Shown one piece after another: positions 47,036-59,190 of a DNA stretch of 64,000 nucleotides. The first letter of the stretch is position 1. Each line of letters starts with the position of its first letter. The position numbers were made by a program, and so were the translations under genes. This DNA comes from Apoda limacodes. Taxonomy: Eukaryota > Arthropoda > Insecta > Lepidoptera > Limacodidae. The notes below the pieces were generated by a model. It had not been told where the DNA came from. It saw only the letters and a list, made by a program, of their open reading frames with translations, and did not search any database. The DNA lies in the NCBI GenBank assembly GCA_946406115.1, contig OX291553.1, positions 14,141,001 through 14,205,000 on the forward strand, written 5' to 3'.

Positions 47036-47467
47036 TATTAAAAAGTTTTCTGTCACATGTCACATGAAAAGTGCATGCAAATCTTGGAAAGAACTATAAT
47101 CGTGTAAATATAACGGTAATATTATATTCGTACATATCTATATACCCTATAAGAATGCAGAAAAATTGAAAAGAAAAAAAAGCGTTTTTGAAAAGTTTTT
47201 TTTTTTAAAAAAGAAACCTATTGACCTCAATGATGTATCCTAATTTGCCCAATCCAAATAAAAAAAATATTATTTTATATTTTGAATGCATAGCGTACGT
47301 ATCTAAAGTGAAACGTTGACTTTCCAAACATTTATTTTAATAGAACATCAAAATCGGCTGTATAATATGGTTCCTTCGCCTAAGTTGGTTATAGGTAAAC
47401 AAAAAACGACTGTTTTTTTAAGTACGCGTGAATAAAATATACTATTTTCACAAGTCTTTGTATTATT

Positions 47468-47561
47468 TGTAGAACATGTTTGCGAGTTTCAGTTCACGTA
47501 TTAGCTAAATGTGGTATTTTTTAGCAGAAACCCAAATTAAATCTAGCAAACATGTTCTACA
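47468..47561. repeat. Inverted repeat with 16-bp perfect arms
   Basis: TGTAGAACATGTTTGC at 47468-47483 has its exact complement at 47546-47561, with a 62-base spacer. It is probably the core of a small MITE. Confidence 0.65.
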
Positions 47562-47752
47562 AACAATCCAAAAATAGTTAATTACTAGTAAGTGTTATCC
47601 ATTTTTTCACTTTTTTAAAATACGCTTTGTATGAAGAAGAAACAAACCCTTAAGAATTAGGTTTTAATTCTTAAGGGGCTAACATAAGTAAAAGTAGCGC
47701 CCTCACTACATTTTTTTAATTTCCATCATTTTCAAAAAAGTACTCAAATCAA

Positions 47753-47899
47753 AAGTTTTATATACAAGTAAGCAATTTTTTAAAAGTTTTATTTGCTAGA
47801 TATCATTGACATGCAGGCTGGAAAGTTTCTAACCTACACATTCATAATATATAGCGACTAAAACTTTCTAAAAATAACTTACTTGTACTTCAAACTTTT
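47753..47899. repeat. Small MITE-like inverted repeat
   Basis: The arms run about 45 bases with mismatches. AAAAGTTT and TACAAGTAAG at the left meet their complements CTTACTTGTA and AAACTTTT at the right. Confidence 0.5.
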
Positions 47900-48087
47900 A
47901 ATTTCAGCACTGTTTCAAAATTCCTTATGTGATGAATACAAAGAGAAAGAGAAATTCTTCTGTAGCTTATCAGTTGTATAATTTATACACTTAAATATAA
48001 TATCTTTTTATTAGTTATATGAATAGTTTGTAAGTAGGTATAGGCTTGTTTTTAAGAAGATAATATTATTAACTTACTTATTAAATA

Positions 48088-48110
48088 CTAGCTGACGCGG
48101 CGAACTTTGT
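48088..48110 (-). repeat. Helitron-like 3' terminus
   Basis: CTAGCTGACGCGGCGAACTT after a host A reads on the - strand as a GC-rich end finishing in CTAG before T. A matching 5' end was not located, so only the terminus is called. Confidence 0.35.
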
Positions 48111-49018
48111 ATCGCTATAGTCCCTCTTATTTATATATATATAACATATACAGCATATGTCCATATAAGATAATGTACCTTTCAAATAGTAAAAGAACTT
48201 TTCAAATTGCGGCTGATAATTCGAATTTAATGTAAATCACAAAGACAGCGGGGACAGCGTACAATAAAGTCAGTGGAGTTCTCAGGGGACTCGCTGTGCA
48301 CTAAACACGCACAGATGCAGTACTCTGAAAGGACGAGCTCTCACGCTACGCTAGCTCCAGTTTTACTCGTAAAAGTCGAGTAAAATGTTAACGTCCTACG
48401 TATCTTAACTTATTTTCTGCAATATATGTTAATACAGCAAGAATATGCTCAGTAATGTTTCTTTTTTATCCGACATTAAAAAAAGAAGGTTCTCAGTTGG
48501 ACCCGTATGCTTATACGTATAAACAACATGTCTGTTCGCTATAATCTCGCGTTTGGCTGAACCGATTTTGGTTTGATGCGGTTTTCAGAAAAGTATTTAT
48601 TTAATTCTGGAAAAGGTTTTGGTATACAACAAATGGATACCCATGATTCCATGGTCATCAGGTGTGGATATCCTGGAGAAATCAAGGGAACTCTTCAAAA
48701 TTTTATAGGCACACTTGAAGCGATTTGGGTATTGTTTTAGTGGCCGAGATAATAAGCCAGGTCACTTTGAAGTAACAAAAAAAAACTCTTTTAACAAAAA
48801 CAACAACCGACTTCAAAAAGATGCACTTAAAAGGCAAAAATATTATATATATAATTGAAAACAAAAATTATTATGGTTCCGCTTAAAATTAAATCATTAT
48901 GACTTATATTTTCGTAAAGAAATCAAATCGTTATGCTATAAAAAAATTAAGCCAAAAAATTTCACTTTTTTATGTAATAAATATCAGAAATCGTCAATAA
49001 TATTGGTGGCAAGCATTG

Positions 49019-49441
49019 AGGGCGCGTCCGATTTGGGATTAAGAGTTCCCACTATTGATAATTTTCATACTTTTTATAACGCCAGTTTTGCTACCGACAC
49101 CTATCGTTTGTGTAGCTTTGAAACGTTACTTACAAATTTTTTGGTTGCAAAACGAATGGTTGACGTACACACACTACGATAAAATATACACACATTACCA
49201 TAATCAATGAATATGTACATGCAGTTTGACAGATTAACACAAAAACCCCACCTCCAGACATGGGTCTAAAGTTTCATTTTTCGGTAGCAAAAGTGACAAA
49301 AATATCGTAAACGAACGCATGACAGTTTGTTACAGATGATACTAAAATTTTGATATTTTTTACACTAATGCAAAATGAACGGATGACAGATGACAAAGTA
49401 AACGAAAATAATGATTCTGCACCCCAAAACGAACGCGCCCT
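49019..49441. repeat. MITE with AGGGCGCGT ends, 423 bp
   Basis: AGGGCGCGTCCGATTTGGG at 49019-49037 is matched by the complement CCCCAAAACGAACGCGCCCT at 49422-49441. It has no coding capacity; the - strand frame over its right part is a shadow. It shares its core with 27140-27455. Confidence 0.65.
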
Positions 49442-50464
49442 AAATAACGCGTTTGTGAGCAACCAATTGATTTTAGCATCGGCTATAATCGCCAAGTCGG
49501 CAGTTCTCGAGTTATTACTGTAGTTTCGCGTAATTATATTGAACATAAATCTTTTGATATTTGCTTATTATACGTTCCTTATTCTTGGAAAGAGACCGTC
49601 ACGTCATGGTTGAAGGGAAATAAAAGTGGCTTGGTATAATTTTCAGAACGTATTTACGAGCACGGAAAAAAGTTAAAGTCTAGCAGCTCGTAAATTATAC
49701 ATATAAATAGAAATTTAAGTATTTAAAATAATAGAAAACACATACTCACATACATTTGTTAAACAACGATGGACAATTAATAAATATTATATAAATACAA
49801 TGAATAGGTATTTACAATAAAATGATTTTATTTACCCTTTTTGTAGAGTGAAGGTACTCTATACTATACTGAACTGAACATGCTCAGTGAAGAAATTAAC
49901 TTCAAAACTACTGAGCAAAATATGTTATTTTCATCTTTTTCTTAAATAAATTTAAAACTGCTTATTTTAAAATTATTAAGGAAATATATTTGAGACTCTC
50001 ACAACATGACATGCCCTTTCATTTCACATGCCCAATATTTAGATATTTACGACGTTATTTTAAGACTCTCATAAGTTTTCCTATAATCTATAAGTAAAGA
50101 AATATTTCAAAAAACTTGGCTTAATGGTTTCGGAGTTAGGGGTCCTCCCTATTTTTGGGGTTGGTCAATTTTCATCTACAAATATCAAGAATAGTTATAC
50201 GTTGTCACCGTACCTCACCCTGCCACTTCGTCCCTCTGCGTTATGGACCTATAAACACGTGGTGTGCGAAGTCTCATCTTACGTGGCATCTTATACCTAA
50301 CTTATTACCAGTATATCATTAATTTTATGTATTATCAAAGATACAATTTCAAAATAATATTTTTTGGATGCTATCTAATGTTTATAAAACAGAGTTGTTG
50401 TTTCCTTTATTATAATTGAGCTTGGTCATAAGAAGTAGCTGTATATATTTTGAAAGGTACTATT

Positions 50465-50625
50465 TTATTTAAATATTTATTTAAACACTTTATTGCAATA
50501 AAATACAAAAGGTGGACTTAATGCCTTAAGCATTATCTACCAGTCGACCTTAGGGTCATGCAGAAAGCTTAAGGCAGTTGTTTATGTAGGCACGATTAAT
50601 ATCTTCTATCTTTTTTTTTTTTCTT
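50465..50625 (-). mobile_element. Retroelement 3' end
   Basis: On the - strand this reads through a TAAGTCCACCTTTTGTATTT stretch to TGCAATAAAGTG and an A/T-rich tail. It is a familiar moth retroelement 3' end with a built-in AATAAA. The element's coding part is absent. Confidence 0.5.
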
Positions 50626-50942
50626 TCTTCTATCGTTTAAATACATAAATTAAATAAAGACATAGATACATATATGTAAATATGTATTTAAATAAATATA
50701 CATACACATAAATAAATATATATAAATACGTTTTTAAATAGATACATAAATAATTATAGGTTCTACATATGATTCATTGAAATATATTTATTAAGGTGAG
50801 CCTAAATAGTTCTTGTATAGCGAATACTTAAACTTATTTCGGGAAGGGAACTACCTACTTATAAAAAAATTGCTTTGATCCGTTATTGCAATCATTACCT
50901 TACCTATATTTTTAATAGGTAAATATTTATAAGGTAGGTATA

Positions 50943-51138
50943 GTACGGACGCTAAGCAGGAAGAATTTCGTTCAATGACCGGACACTATTTATCTGTGTT
51001 GCACGTTCATAATTATTTGCCGTCACGCTCGCTCAGATATAATGACCGTCCGTTGTCATCAGCAATTACTACTATTTTGACAACTGATACAGGCTAAAAA
51101 GGTCAATGTACGAAATTCTTCCTGCTTAGCGTCCGTGC
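50943..51138. repeat. 196-bp MITE with TATA target duplication
   Basis: ACGGACGCTAAGCAGGAAGA and on to ATTTCGT at the left are repeated as the exact complement at the right, with arms of about 40 bases. TATA stands on both sides (50939-50942 and 51139-51142). Confidence 0.8.
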
Positions 51139-51595
51139 TATAGCAACTTTGTTCAAATAACTGAAGTCATAATACAAACTAATGAGTACCTAATGTAGTT
51201 GCTGATATAACTTGAAATTAATGAAAATTACTGGCCACAAATTTGGAAAGTCCCAATAAGGCTAATCATATGGATAAGGAAAAGCGTGATGAATGAAACA
51301 ATATGTTAGTTTGTCACGCATATTGTTAGCGTAAGTCGACAGATTGGTATCGTAAAATTAACAATATAAATTGGACCAAAAATTACGAACGTAACCATAG
51401 CTCCTGAAATAATGCTACACATACTTATAATGGCAAACTAAATGTAAGAAAAAAGTTAATAACCACTTCGACTGTAAAACAAATGTCGTAAAATGTAAAA
51501 TTATTTCCGGCTAACGTCATGAAGCAGACGTGTTATAAAATGAGATTTTACTATCTATATTATCCATGCGTTTGTTATTAGTAAAATAGGTCTCA

Positions 51596-51650
51596 AATGC
51601 TGTATGCTAGTTATAAATATAAATGCTGTATGCGAGTTATAAATATAATC
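51596..51650. repeat. 26-bp tandem duplication
   Basis: AAATGCTGTATGCTAGTTAT followed by AAATAT occurs twice in a row with one base changed. Confidence 0.8.
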
Positions 51651-52117
51651 TGGCCTATAGAAATAGCAATATTCTTATATGGAAAAGCGTTGTGACGACG
51701 CATTTTATTTCATACGAACTATGTTACACTAAATAATTTTATAAATTTTAACTATTAGCATTTTGGCACTGAAAATGCGTTCAAATCATGAATAAACTAT
51801 GATCACAAAAATCATACTCATCCAAAAAAATAAGATGACCAGAGTTTTTGTTAAATTAATTAAAATTTATGAATTTAACACAAACTCTGGATAATTAATA
51901 ATGCACTGACATTCTATAAATGTACACGTGTACGTATATGTGCATTTTGCGATTTGTGTCAACTAACAATAAAGTATTTTGAGTATATAGCGGAATGTTT
52001 AAAGTTAGAGATATTTAGTGCAATGAAGTTGTTTTGGGAAATAAATCAGTTTGACTTAAGGTAAGTGCCTATAACTTTGGTCACTATATGGTGTATTATA
52101 GTAAATATTTCTGAACA

Positions 52118-52285
52118 TTACACCCAAATACAATGGATAGCAGACAACGGATACCAATACTTATAATTTTTTTTTGTACATTTATACACAGAAAACACCC
52201 AGACTCAAGACAAACACAAATCCTTATCACATAAATGTTTGGCCTGTGCCGGGATCGAACTAGCGCTTCGCGGATCGATAGATAT
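52118..52285 (-). mobile_element. tRNA-derived SINE, family 2
   Basis: Minus-strand copy: the head with the GTTCGATCCCGGCACAGG-type B box lies at about 52240-52262, followed leftwards by AACATTTATGTGATA, GAGTCTGGGTG and the GGTATCCGTTGTCTG end. Confidence 0.65.
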
Positions 52286-52302
52286 TTTTGTAGCAATTAA
52301 AT

Positions 52303-53030
52303 TTTTTTTTTATTTTCGCCGCCTGATGATAAACGGTCACCGTGGCCTATGGACGCTTGCAACATCAGAAGTATCACTCGCGCGTTGCCGACTCTTCAAA
52401 AATCCAATTGGAATAAAGGTTTTGCTTCAAACGTTGCGATAATACCTCTATAACTAGTCTTATAACTTATTTCTTAAAACAACCCCACATTCCATAACCT
52501 AAGCATTCGCGGGAGGAAGTCCATCGACACCGCACTGTACGTGACCATTTAGGTTTTAAGGTGTGAAGTTAAATTTGCTGCCGATGGCGAGTGGTGCGTT
52601 GGTAGAAAATAAAGTAGAAGTGGGCATAATTTTAAACAATTCTTTAGATCAAAACACGTTATACAAGCGGTAAAGGTAGGGTTGCCATACGTCAGGTCGT
52701 TGTATATACGGGGACTGTCACCGTTTTTGAGAACCTTGCCCCGTATTGCTAGTGCGTCCCTTTTTTTGTTAATATACACGTATGTAGCAATACGACTGTC
52801 GCAAATCGTTAATTTTATGATATTTTAACTACTTTGGTATTCAGGACTTCGAAATTATCTTATGTATCAATATCTTGTCAGTAAAAAATATAGTTTTTTA
52901 AACTTATCGCTAATGTCAAGAAATATTACCTTAAACGTCCCGCATCATTTCCCAATAATTATGGCAACCCTAGGTATAGGACACACACAAGGAGGCAAAC
53001 TCTATCTCTCAGACTTTTGTATTTTAATGC
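52303..53030 (-). mobile_element. LINE 3' end, split by a hAT MITE
   Basis: A truncated copy of the Jockey/CR1-like LINE. 52303-52668 matches 8060-8400. The match resumes after 52980 with ACACACA-AGGAGGCAAACTCT, corresponding to 8405-8445. The break is filled by the element at 52677-52972. Confidence 0.75.
52677..52972. mobile_element. hAT-type MITE nested in a LINE
   Basis: Inverted ends TAGGGTTGCCAT and ATGGCAACCCTA. The flanks are GGTAAAGG (52669-52676) and GGTATAGG (52973-52980), an 8-bp target duplication with one change, as expected for hAT. The interrupted LINE continues on both sides, which confirms the limits. Confidence 0.85.
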
Positions 53031-53074
53031 GAAAAGCAAAACAAAAACACAAGGTAACCTAAGGTACCTCTCTA

Positions 53075-55806
53075 AGGTAGTACCTCGCTCGAATAAGCCA
53101 CCCGAAAAATTAAAGCGGGGCATAGCGAGTACTTGCTCGAATGAGCGGCCCGAACTGAGGAAGTACCTCCACCTTATAGAAAATCGCGGTTATAATAACA
53201 CTAACATTGAGTAGTTTTGTGTTCCTGGCGGTGAGTAAGGTTGCCAGAGCACTTTGAGGATTCGCTGCGGGGTCAGCAAAGGACCGGTGGTGCCCGTTGC
53301 TGTCAGTGCTCGGCGTAGACACGGCGTGCTGGTACGGCGGTCAGGGAGACCTGATGTAACGGCTGACCGCTGGCCGCCCGCAGGTTGAACGGGTTCCCGA
53401 ACCCAGGGATCACTTAATCTCCGCCCTGGGAGGCTGATCCGCCAACCGGTGTAAAGTCTCTGAAGTAGTAGTCGTGCCGGAGAAGGAGACCGGAGTGGAC
53501 CCGGCTACTACAACATAGGGGGTTCAGGGGCCCTTCCGCCCGCCGTGCCAGCAACCGTATCATCTGTGTCGAGCTTAGGCAGTCTTAGTACCGCACGTTT
53601 TGTCTTCTAAGCTGTCTGTGCAGTGAATACTCATCCTTAGTCTAAGTAACTTTTTTTTATGTATATTGGCCAGGAAAAATAAAAGGAAAAGAGTTTTTAT
53701 AGCGGCTACTCCATCCACATATAATGTGCATTTTTGCAACTTCAGAGGTATTCACGTAAATCTTAACGCAGTCCACCAGCATCTCGAGACTGCGCAGCCG
53801 ACCATTCTTTTTCTAACGGAGACGCAGATTTCCCGCCCGGCCGACACATCATACATTCACTATCCCGGCTACAAACCCGAGCACAATTTTATGAGTCGTG
53901 CCGGTGTATGTATGTTCGTCCCGGAGGATATCTGCTGTCGCCGCCTTCATAGAATTCCTTTGAAGACAGGGACCTGTCGATATTGTGGGTGCGCGTAGAT
54001 TACGGCGGCCACACTGGTATCTATGCGTGCCTATACAGGTCTCATAGCGGTAACATGGACGTAACTCGACTCTTCACGGACCTGAGTTTGACTACTGACA
54101 AAGTCCTAGAGTAATATCCCACAGCAGAACTAGTTATTTTGGGAGACTTTAACGCTCACCATCGTGAGTGGCTCAGTTCTTGAACCAATAACTATGCAGG
54201 GATATCTGCTCATGAATTTGCTCTGACCTATGGATTCTCTCAGCTGGTACTTTCTCCAACAAGAATACCAGGTATAGAGGACCATACAAGCTCCTTACTG
54301 GACCTTCTGCTGATTACTCGTCCGGACGAATACTCCATCTCAGTGGATGCGCCTCTTGGCTCCTCGGACCACGGTCTAGTTCGGACTAAAATGTCATGCA
54401 CACAACCCGATCCATCTGGGCCAACTAATTGGCGTCGTGTGTGGCACTATAAGTCGGCAGACTGGTATGGATTGCGAGAATTTTATGCATCCACGGGAGG
54501 CAGATCTGCTTTAATTCAGAAGATTCTGATATCTGCGCAGCCGCAGTCAATGAGACAATACTCGCTGGTATGGAATGTTATATTCCTAAGCTGCGAGTAG
54601 CTGCCGGCGTCAAAGAATGACCGTGGTTTAATAGGTCTTGCAGAGAAGCTATATTTTTTAAGCAACCTGTGTATAAGGCTTGGACCACGGCTCGTAACAA
54701 TAAGGATCCGAATATTTCCGAGTGAAAACGCAAATTAAATGCTGCCTCGAGGTTCAGTAAGAAAGCAAATGCATGAGCAAAATTCCAATTCATCAGCCAA
54801 ATAGGTAGGCGACTTGCGAGCTATGCTTCTGGGAGTCGTGCTTTCTGGTCGATTGCCAAAGCTGCTGAAGGGAACTTTTGCCAGTCGCCATCACCACCAC
54901 TGCGAAAGACCAATAGTGGTTTGGCCCATAGTGCTAAAGAGAAAGCCGATTTACTGGGCAGTCTCTTTGCCTCGAACTCGAATATGAACGATGAAGGCGC
55001 CGTACCACCTACTATACCGTGGTGCGGTAAGACCATGCCGGAAATCTCCATAACACAGCGGGAGGTCCGGCGGGCGTTGCTTTTTCTAGACGTTCATAAG
55101 TCGAGTGGGCCAGACGGTATACCAGCAGTGGTGCTTAAGCAGTGTGCTCCTGAGTTATGTCCTGTACTCACGCGCCTCTTCGTAGGAAAACGTACCAAAC
55201 TAGGCAATTTCCGTCTTCATGGAAGACTGCGAATGTACACTCGGTGCCCAGAAAGGGCGATAGATCAGATCCATCGAATTACAAGCCTATCGCTATTACT
55301 TCTCTCTTCTCCACGTTGATGGAGCGTCTTCACACAGCAACAGCTTCTAAGATACCTAGAAGAACACAACCTGGTCAGTGACCGTCAATATGGCTTTCGC
55401 CACGGTCGCTCGACTGGTGACCTTCTAGTGTATCTCACACACCGATGGGCACTAGCCATTTAGGGTCAGGGGCAGGCATTGGCATGTAGCCTGGACATAG
55501 CGAAGGTGTTCGATCGGGTCTGGCACCGGGGTCCTCTATTGAAGTTGGCATCTTAAGGAGTGCCCGAGGGTTTGTGCAAATGGGTGGCTAGCTTTTTGTC
55601 CGGCAGACGCATATGAACCGTAGTTGACGGTAGTTGCTCTGATAGCATGGACATTAATGCTAATGTCCCGCAAGGCTCCGTGCTGTCTCCTACGTTGTTT
55701 CTACTGCATATCAATGACAGTACTGGAGACGCCTATTACACGGGTCGCGCAAACATCGCTCGTTCCGTTGTGGAGGAAAATCGCGAAGAACTTGTGTCTC
55801 AAATCG
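53075..55806 (+). mobile_element. Jockey/CR1-like LINE, second long copy, 3' truncated
   Basis: The 5' UTR runs from about 53075 (two promoter-like units) to 53665. The coding region then runs to 55806, where similarity to the - strand copy stops in mid reverse transcriptase. It is the same family as 8016-11668 but older, with many C-to-T changes making stops. What follows to 56100 is not LINE sequence of this family. Confidence 0.87.
53666..55806 (+). pseudogene. LINE endonuclease/reverse transcriptase, heavily broken
   Basis: The start ATG of the other copy is TTG here. The endonuclease blocks CNFRGIHVNL, LTETQ and GSSDHGLV are seen. Lesions relative to the other copy include a small insertion near 53953 and stops from CAA, CGA or TTA codons near 54112, 54181, 54618 and 54723. 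Reverse transcriptase blocks run from SNYKPIAITSL to NVPQGSVLSPTLFLLHIND. At 55714-55718 a 39-base in-frame deletion has removed the segment that carries YADD. The copy cannot be active. Confidence 0.85.
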
Positions 55807-56099
55807 ACTTTTATGGAATAAACGTGTTTTACCTTTGTAACGGTAATACCCTGTGAAAGTGTTCGTCTTACGGCGATAAAAATAAATATATGTGATAGGG
55901 CCATATTGATTTTCTCAGTGTATATGCCAACCGACTGTCTCGAAAATCTAATTGAATTTACTCAGTGTTTGAGTTACTACGCTATGTAATAGTAAGCTTA
56001 AACATATTGATTTTCCTGAAAAGTTTACACATTGTGCAAGAAAACTTTGTCAAAACTTAGAACATAAGTCTTTTATTAAAAATTTTATTTTATTATAAA
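55807..56099. other. Spacer between two LINEs
   Basis: AT-rich sequence that matches neither adjacent element; no feature seen. Confidence 0.4.
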
Positions 56100-57990
56100 A
56101 ACATTGTGACAGTGCTAAGTGAGTCAGCCGCAACTAGTTATACTCTCAAGAACGCTAAGATAAAGACAGTAATAGGCTGGAACAAATATGTTCAGAAAGC
56201 ACATGGTGAGGCAAGGCTTCATTTTAGGAATTGGGTGCTTTTGGGAAAACCTCCTGGAGGAAATGCTTATAACCTAATGAGAGAATCCAGAAAAAAATTT
56301 AAAGCCAAGCTAAGATAGTGCCAGAATAATTCCGAACAAATAAAAATGGATATTCTGACTTCTTTACACACATCAAAAAAATTTGGCAAAGTTTGGAAGA
56401 ATACTAATAAATGAAATCCGAAGCAGTGTCTCCCCGTGAGCGTTGAGGGAATCTGTGATCCGCAAGGTATTGCAAATATGTTTAAAAAACTTTTTGTAGC
56501 TCATACAAGCAGACAGTCAGATGTGGCTAGCGTGTTGCCGGTGGTCTCTACTGAGAAAGTTGTTGCTCCCGGTACACATATTGAATTTACAGCCAAAAAA
56601 GTGGCATCTATCATAAATAACATGAATTAAGGAAAATCGCCGGGGCACGATGGGCTCAGTATTGAGCACTTGCAGTACGCTGGACCACATCTCCCTAGAG
56701 TTCTAGCGATGCTGTTCTCTCTTTGTGTCGGCCATGCGAACCTTCCAGACGAACTCATGAAGACTGTTATGGTGCCGATAGTCAAAAATAAGACTGGAGA
56801 CCCCTCGGACCGATCCAATTACAGGCCTTATATCTTTGGCAACAACAGTTGCAAAAGTGCTGGATAGTTTGCTTGATGAACATTTGACTCAACATCTTGA
56901 TCTTCATTGGGCACAGTACGGGTTTCGACCCGGGCTATCTACTGAAGCTGCCATACTTAGTCTCAAGCACACGGTCCAGTACTACACAAATAGAAAGACG
57001 CCTGTTTTTTGCACCTGTCCTTAGACATAATGCCTTAGCATTCGACTTGGTTTCTTATAAGATTCTATGGAAAAAACTTAGAGACATAGGCTTTCCGGAA
57101 GAATTAGTGGCTGTTTTTGATTATTGGTACCAGAATCAGGAAAACGTAGTGCGATGGGCAAATTCCTTTTCTGATATGTACAGAATGACTTGCGGAGTAA
57201 GACAGGGTGGTCTGAATCAGCTGATTGAGGAGCTCGGCAGCGCAGGCGTTGGTTGTTCCGTTGACGGAACATGTGTAAATAATATTAGTTATGCTGATGA
57301 CATATGGTGCTGCTGAGCCCTTCTATCAGAGCCTTGAGGAGGCTTATTGATATTTGCGAAGTATATGCGTCGTCACATGGACTTCGATACAATTGTAAAA
57401 AGAGTGAGCTGTTGGTTTTTAAAACTACACTAAGCTACCACAAGTAGTACTAAGTGGAACTTCCTTGCAAAGGGTCTCAAAGTTTTAATACATGGGCCAT
57501 TGGGTCACGGAAGATCTTAGTGACAATAATGATATAGAAAGAGAGCGGAGAGCGTTGGCTGTGAGGTGTAACATGTTGGCTCGCAGGTTTGCACGATGCA
57601 CTAAACAGGTGAAAATAACATTATTTAAAGCTCACTGTCAGTCTCTCTAAACGAGCAGCCTGTGGGTCAACTATACACAAAAATTTTACAACGCTCTACG
57701 CATACAATACAACAATGGTTTTCGTATGTTGTTGGGGCTGCCCCGCCACTGCAGCGCTTCAGGAATGTTCGCCAAGGCTCGTGTGGACTGCTTCCACGCC
57801 GTCATTAGAAAAAAAGTAGCCTTCCTGATGCAACGCGTGCGGTGCAGCGCCAACAACATACTTAAGGTTATTGCTGACCAACCGGACTGTCCCTGGCTCA
57901 AACACTGCATAACGATGCATTTGAAAATCAACAGTGCCTCAGTCGGGCAAAGACATGGGAAGTATTAATTCAAATAAAAAAAAAAAATGT
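56100..57990 (+). mobile_element. Second type of LINE, 5' truncated, with poly(A)
   Basis: A non-LTR retrotransposon unlike the other copies in the window. It contains a decayed reverse transcriptase and ends in an A run at 57978-57988. The 5' end with the endonuclease is missing. The family is widespread in moths, but I cannot place it in a named clade with confidence. Confidence 0.8.
56106..57960 (+). pseudogene. LINE reverse transcriptase pseudogene
   Basis: Blocks in order, across several frames: GKSPGHDGLSIEHLQYAGPH; VMVPIVKNKTGDPSDRSNYR; AQYGFRPGLSTEAA; a DIM-LAFD block where the FLDI-KAFD core has been damaged; TCGVRQGGL; NISYADD, the catalytic motif; DNNDIERERRALAVRCNMLA; and NNGFRMLLGLPRHCSASGMF. 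Stops fall near 56320, 56413, 56627 and 57640. Between CGVRQGGL and NQLIEEL about ten residues usual for the family (the SP-LFN-YV part) are missing. Many stops and shifts make it inactive. Confidence 0.8.
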
Positions 57991-58499
57991 AATATTAAAA
58001 TTTTTGTATTTATTTATAGGTATTTTTATTCAATTGTAATTTATTTAATTTGATTGTAAAATTTTCATAGAAATAAATAATTGTCTGTATACTAACATAG
58101 TTTTAAAGAAATACTAACACTCTGTATGGACTTCCAATGTCTGAGAATAAAGATTTATATATTATATATATATAAGCGGTCACCTATCCAAGTACTGACT
58201 AAGCCCAACATTGCTAGCTTATCTTTGAATATCGTTTCCATTAAACAAATGTGTTACTGTTTCTTTTAAACTGTTACTTAATGATAAGCTAGATGGCACT
58301 GTATCGGTAATTTAAAATAGTAATTGCTTGGAGCTGTCTCATACTTGGCCAGTTTTTATTATTTGTTGTTATACTTTAGAGTTCATTATATTTTTCGCTG
58401 CAAGTTTGAAGTTTGTATGTCTTTCCGTTTTTACGATAGAGCAAAAAAATTAACTTTTTATTATTTGTTAGAAAATTAACACATATTCTGTGAAAAATT

Positions 58500-58620
58500 G
58501 AAGGCTTTCGAAATATAGAGCCTTTTAATGGTCGGACAGACGAACAGACAGACAGTTGTGACAGAGTGTGTTCTTAGTAATAGGGCTCCGGTGTCACGCT
58601 CTGGGTACGGAACCCTAAAA
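58500..58620 (-). repeat. Interspersed repeat end
   Basis: On the - strand it starts TTTAGGGTTCCGTACCC, continues with ACACCGGAGCCCTATTAC and GTCTGTCTGTTCGTCTGTCC. This is the usual end of a very common moth repeat, possibly the same family as 46120-46185. Confidence 0.5.
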
Positions 58621-58976
58621 AAACAAACGCTGGCAAACTATTATAGAAAACATTGGTATTGAAAGTAATTGAAAAATATCAAAATATTTGAGGGTTTACA
58701 TGTATTTCATCCTTTTATTGAAGTCGGTTAGAAAGTTGGCATAATCAAATCGTAAATTATTTATTACGAGTAGAATCAAGTTAAATCAATTTTGTCATTA
58801 AAAACAAGAAATGGCGTGAAATTGATTCTGACAAAGAGAAAGTTTCAAAGTGCCTTCGTTGATTTGGAAACAAATTAATTGTCGCTTGTTATACGTTCCA
58901 AATTGTTATAACTTTGTTTTACTATAGCAACGATCGAATGAACATTAAAAGCTCTTTTCAATAGATATCTTTATAG

Positions 58977-59190
58977 CACTGCCTACTGTTTCGAAAGGCG
59001 CTGATTCGATTCCCGCACAGGACAAACATTTATGTGATGAGCTTTTATGTTCGTTTGGAGTTTGTGTGATTTTTATGTATTTTTAATATGTATTTATTTA
59101 GGTCACAAAAGTATATAAATATTTGTATCTGTTGTCGGCTATCTATTGCGGGAGATTTACCGCGCCCTCTAGTGGGAAAACTAGACATTA
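58977..59190 (+). mobile_element. tRNA-derived SINE, family 2
   Basis: GATTCGATTCCCGCACAGG near 59000 is the B box; then ACATTTATGTGATGAG, TTTGTATCTGTTGTCGG and GCGCCCTCTAGTGG follow in the same order as at 37643-37890. Confidence 0.68.
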
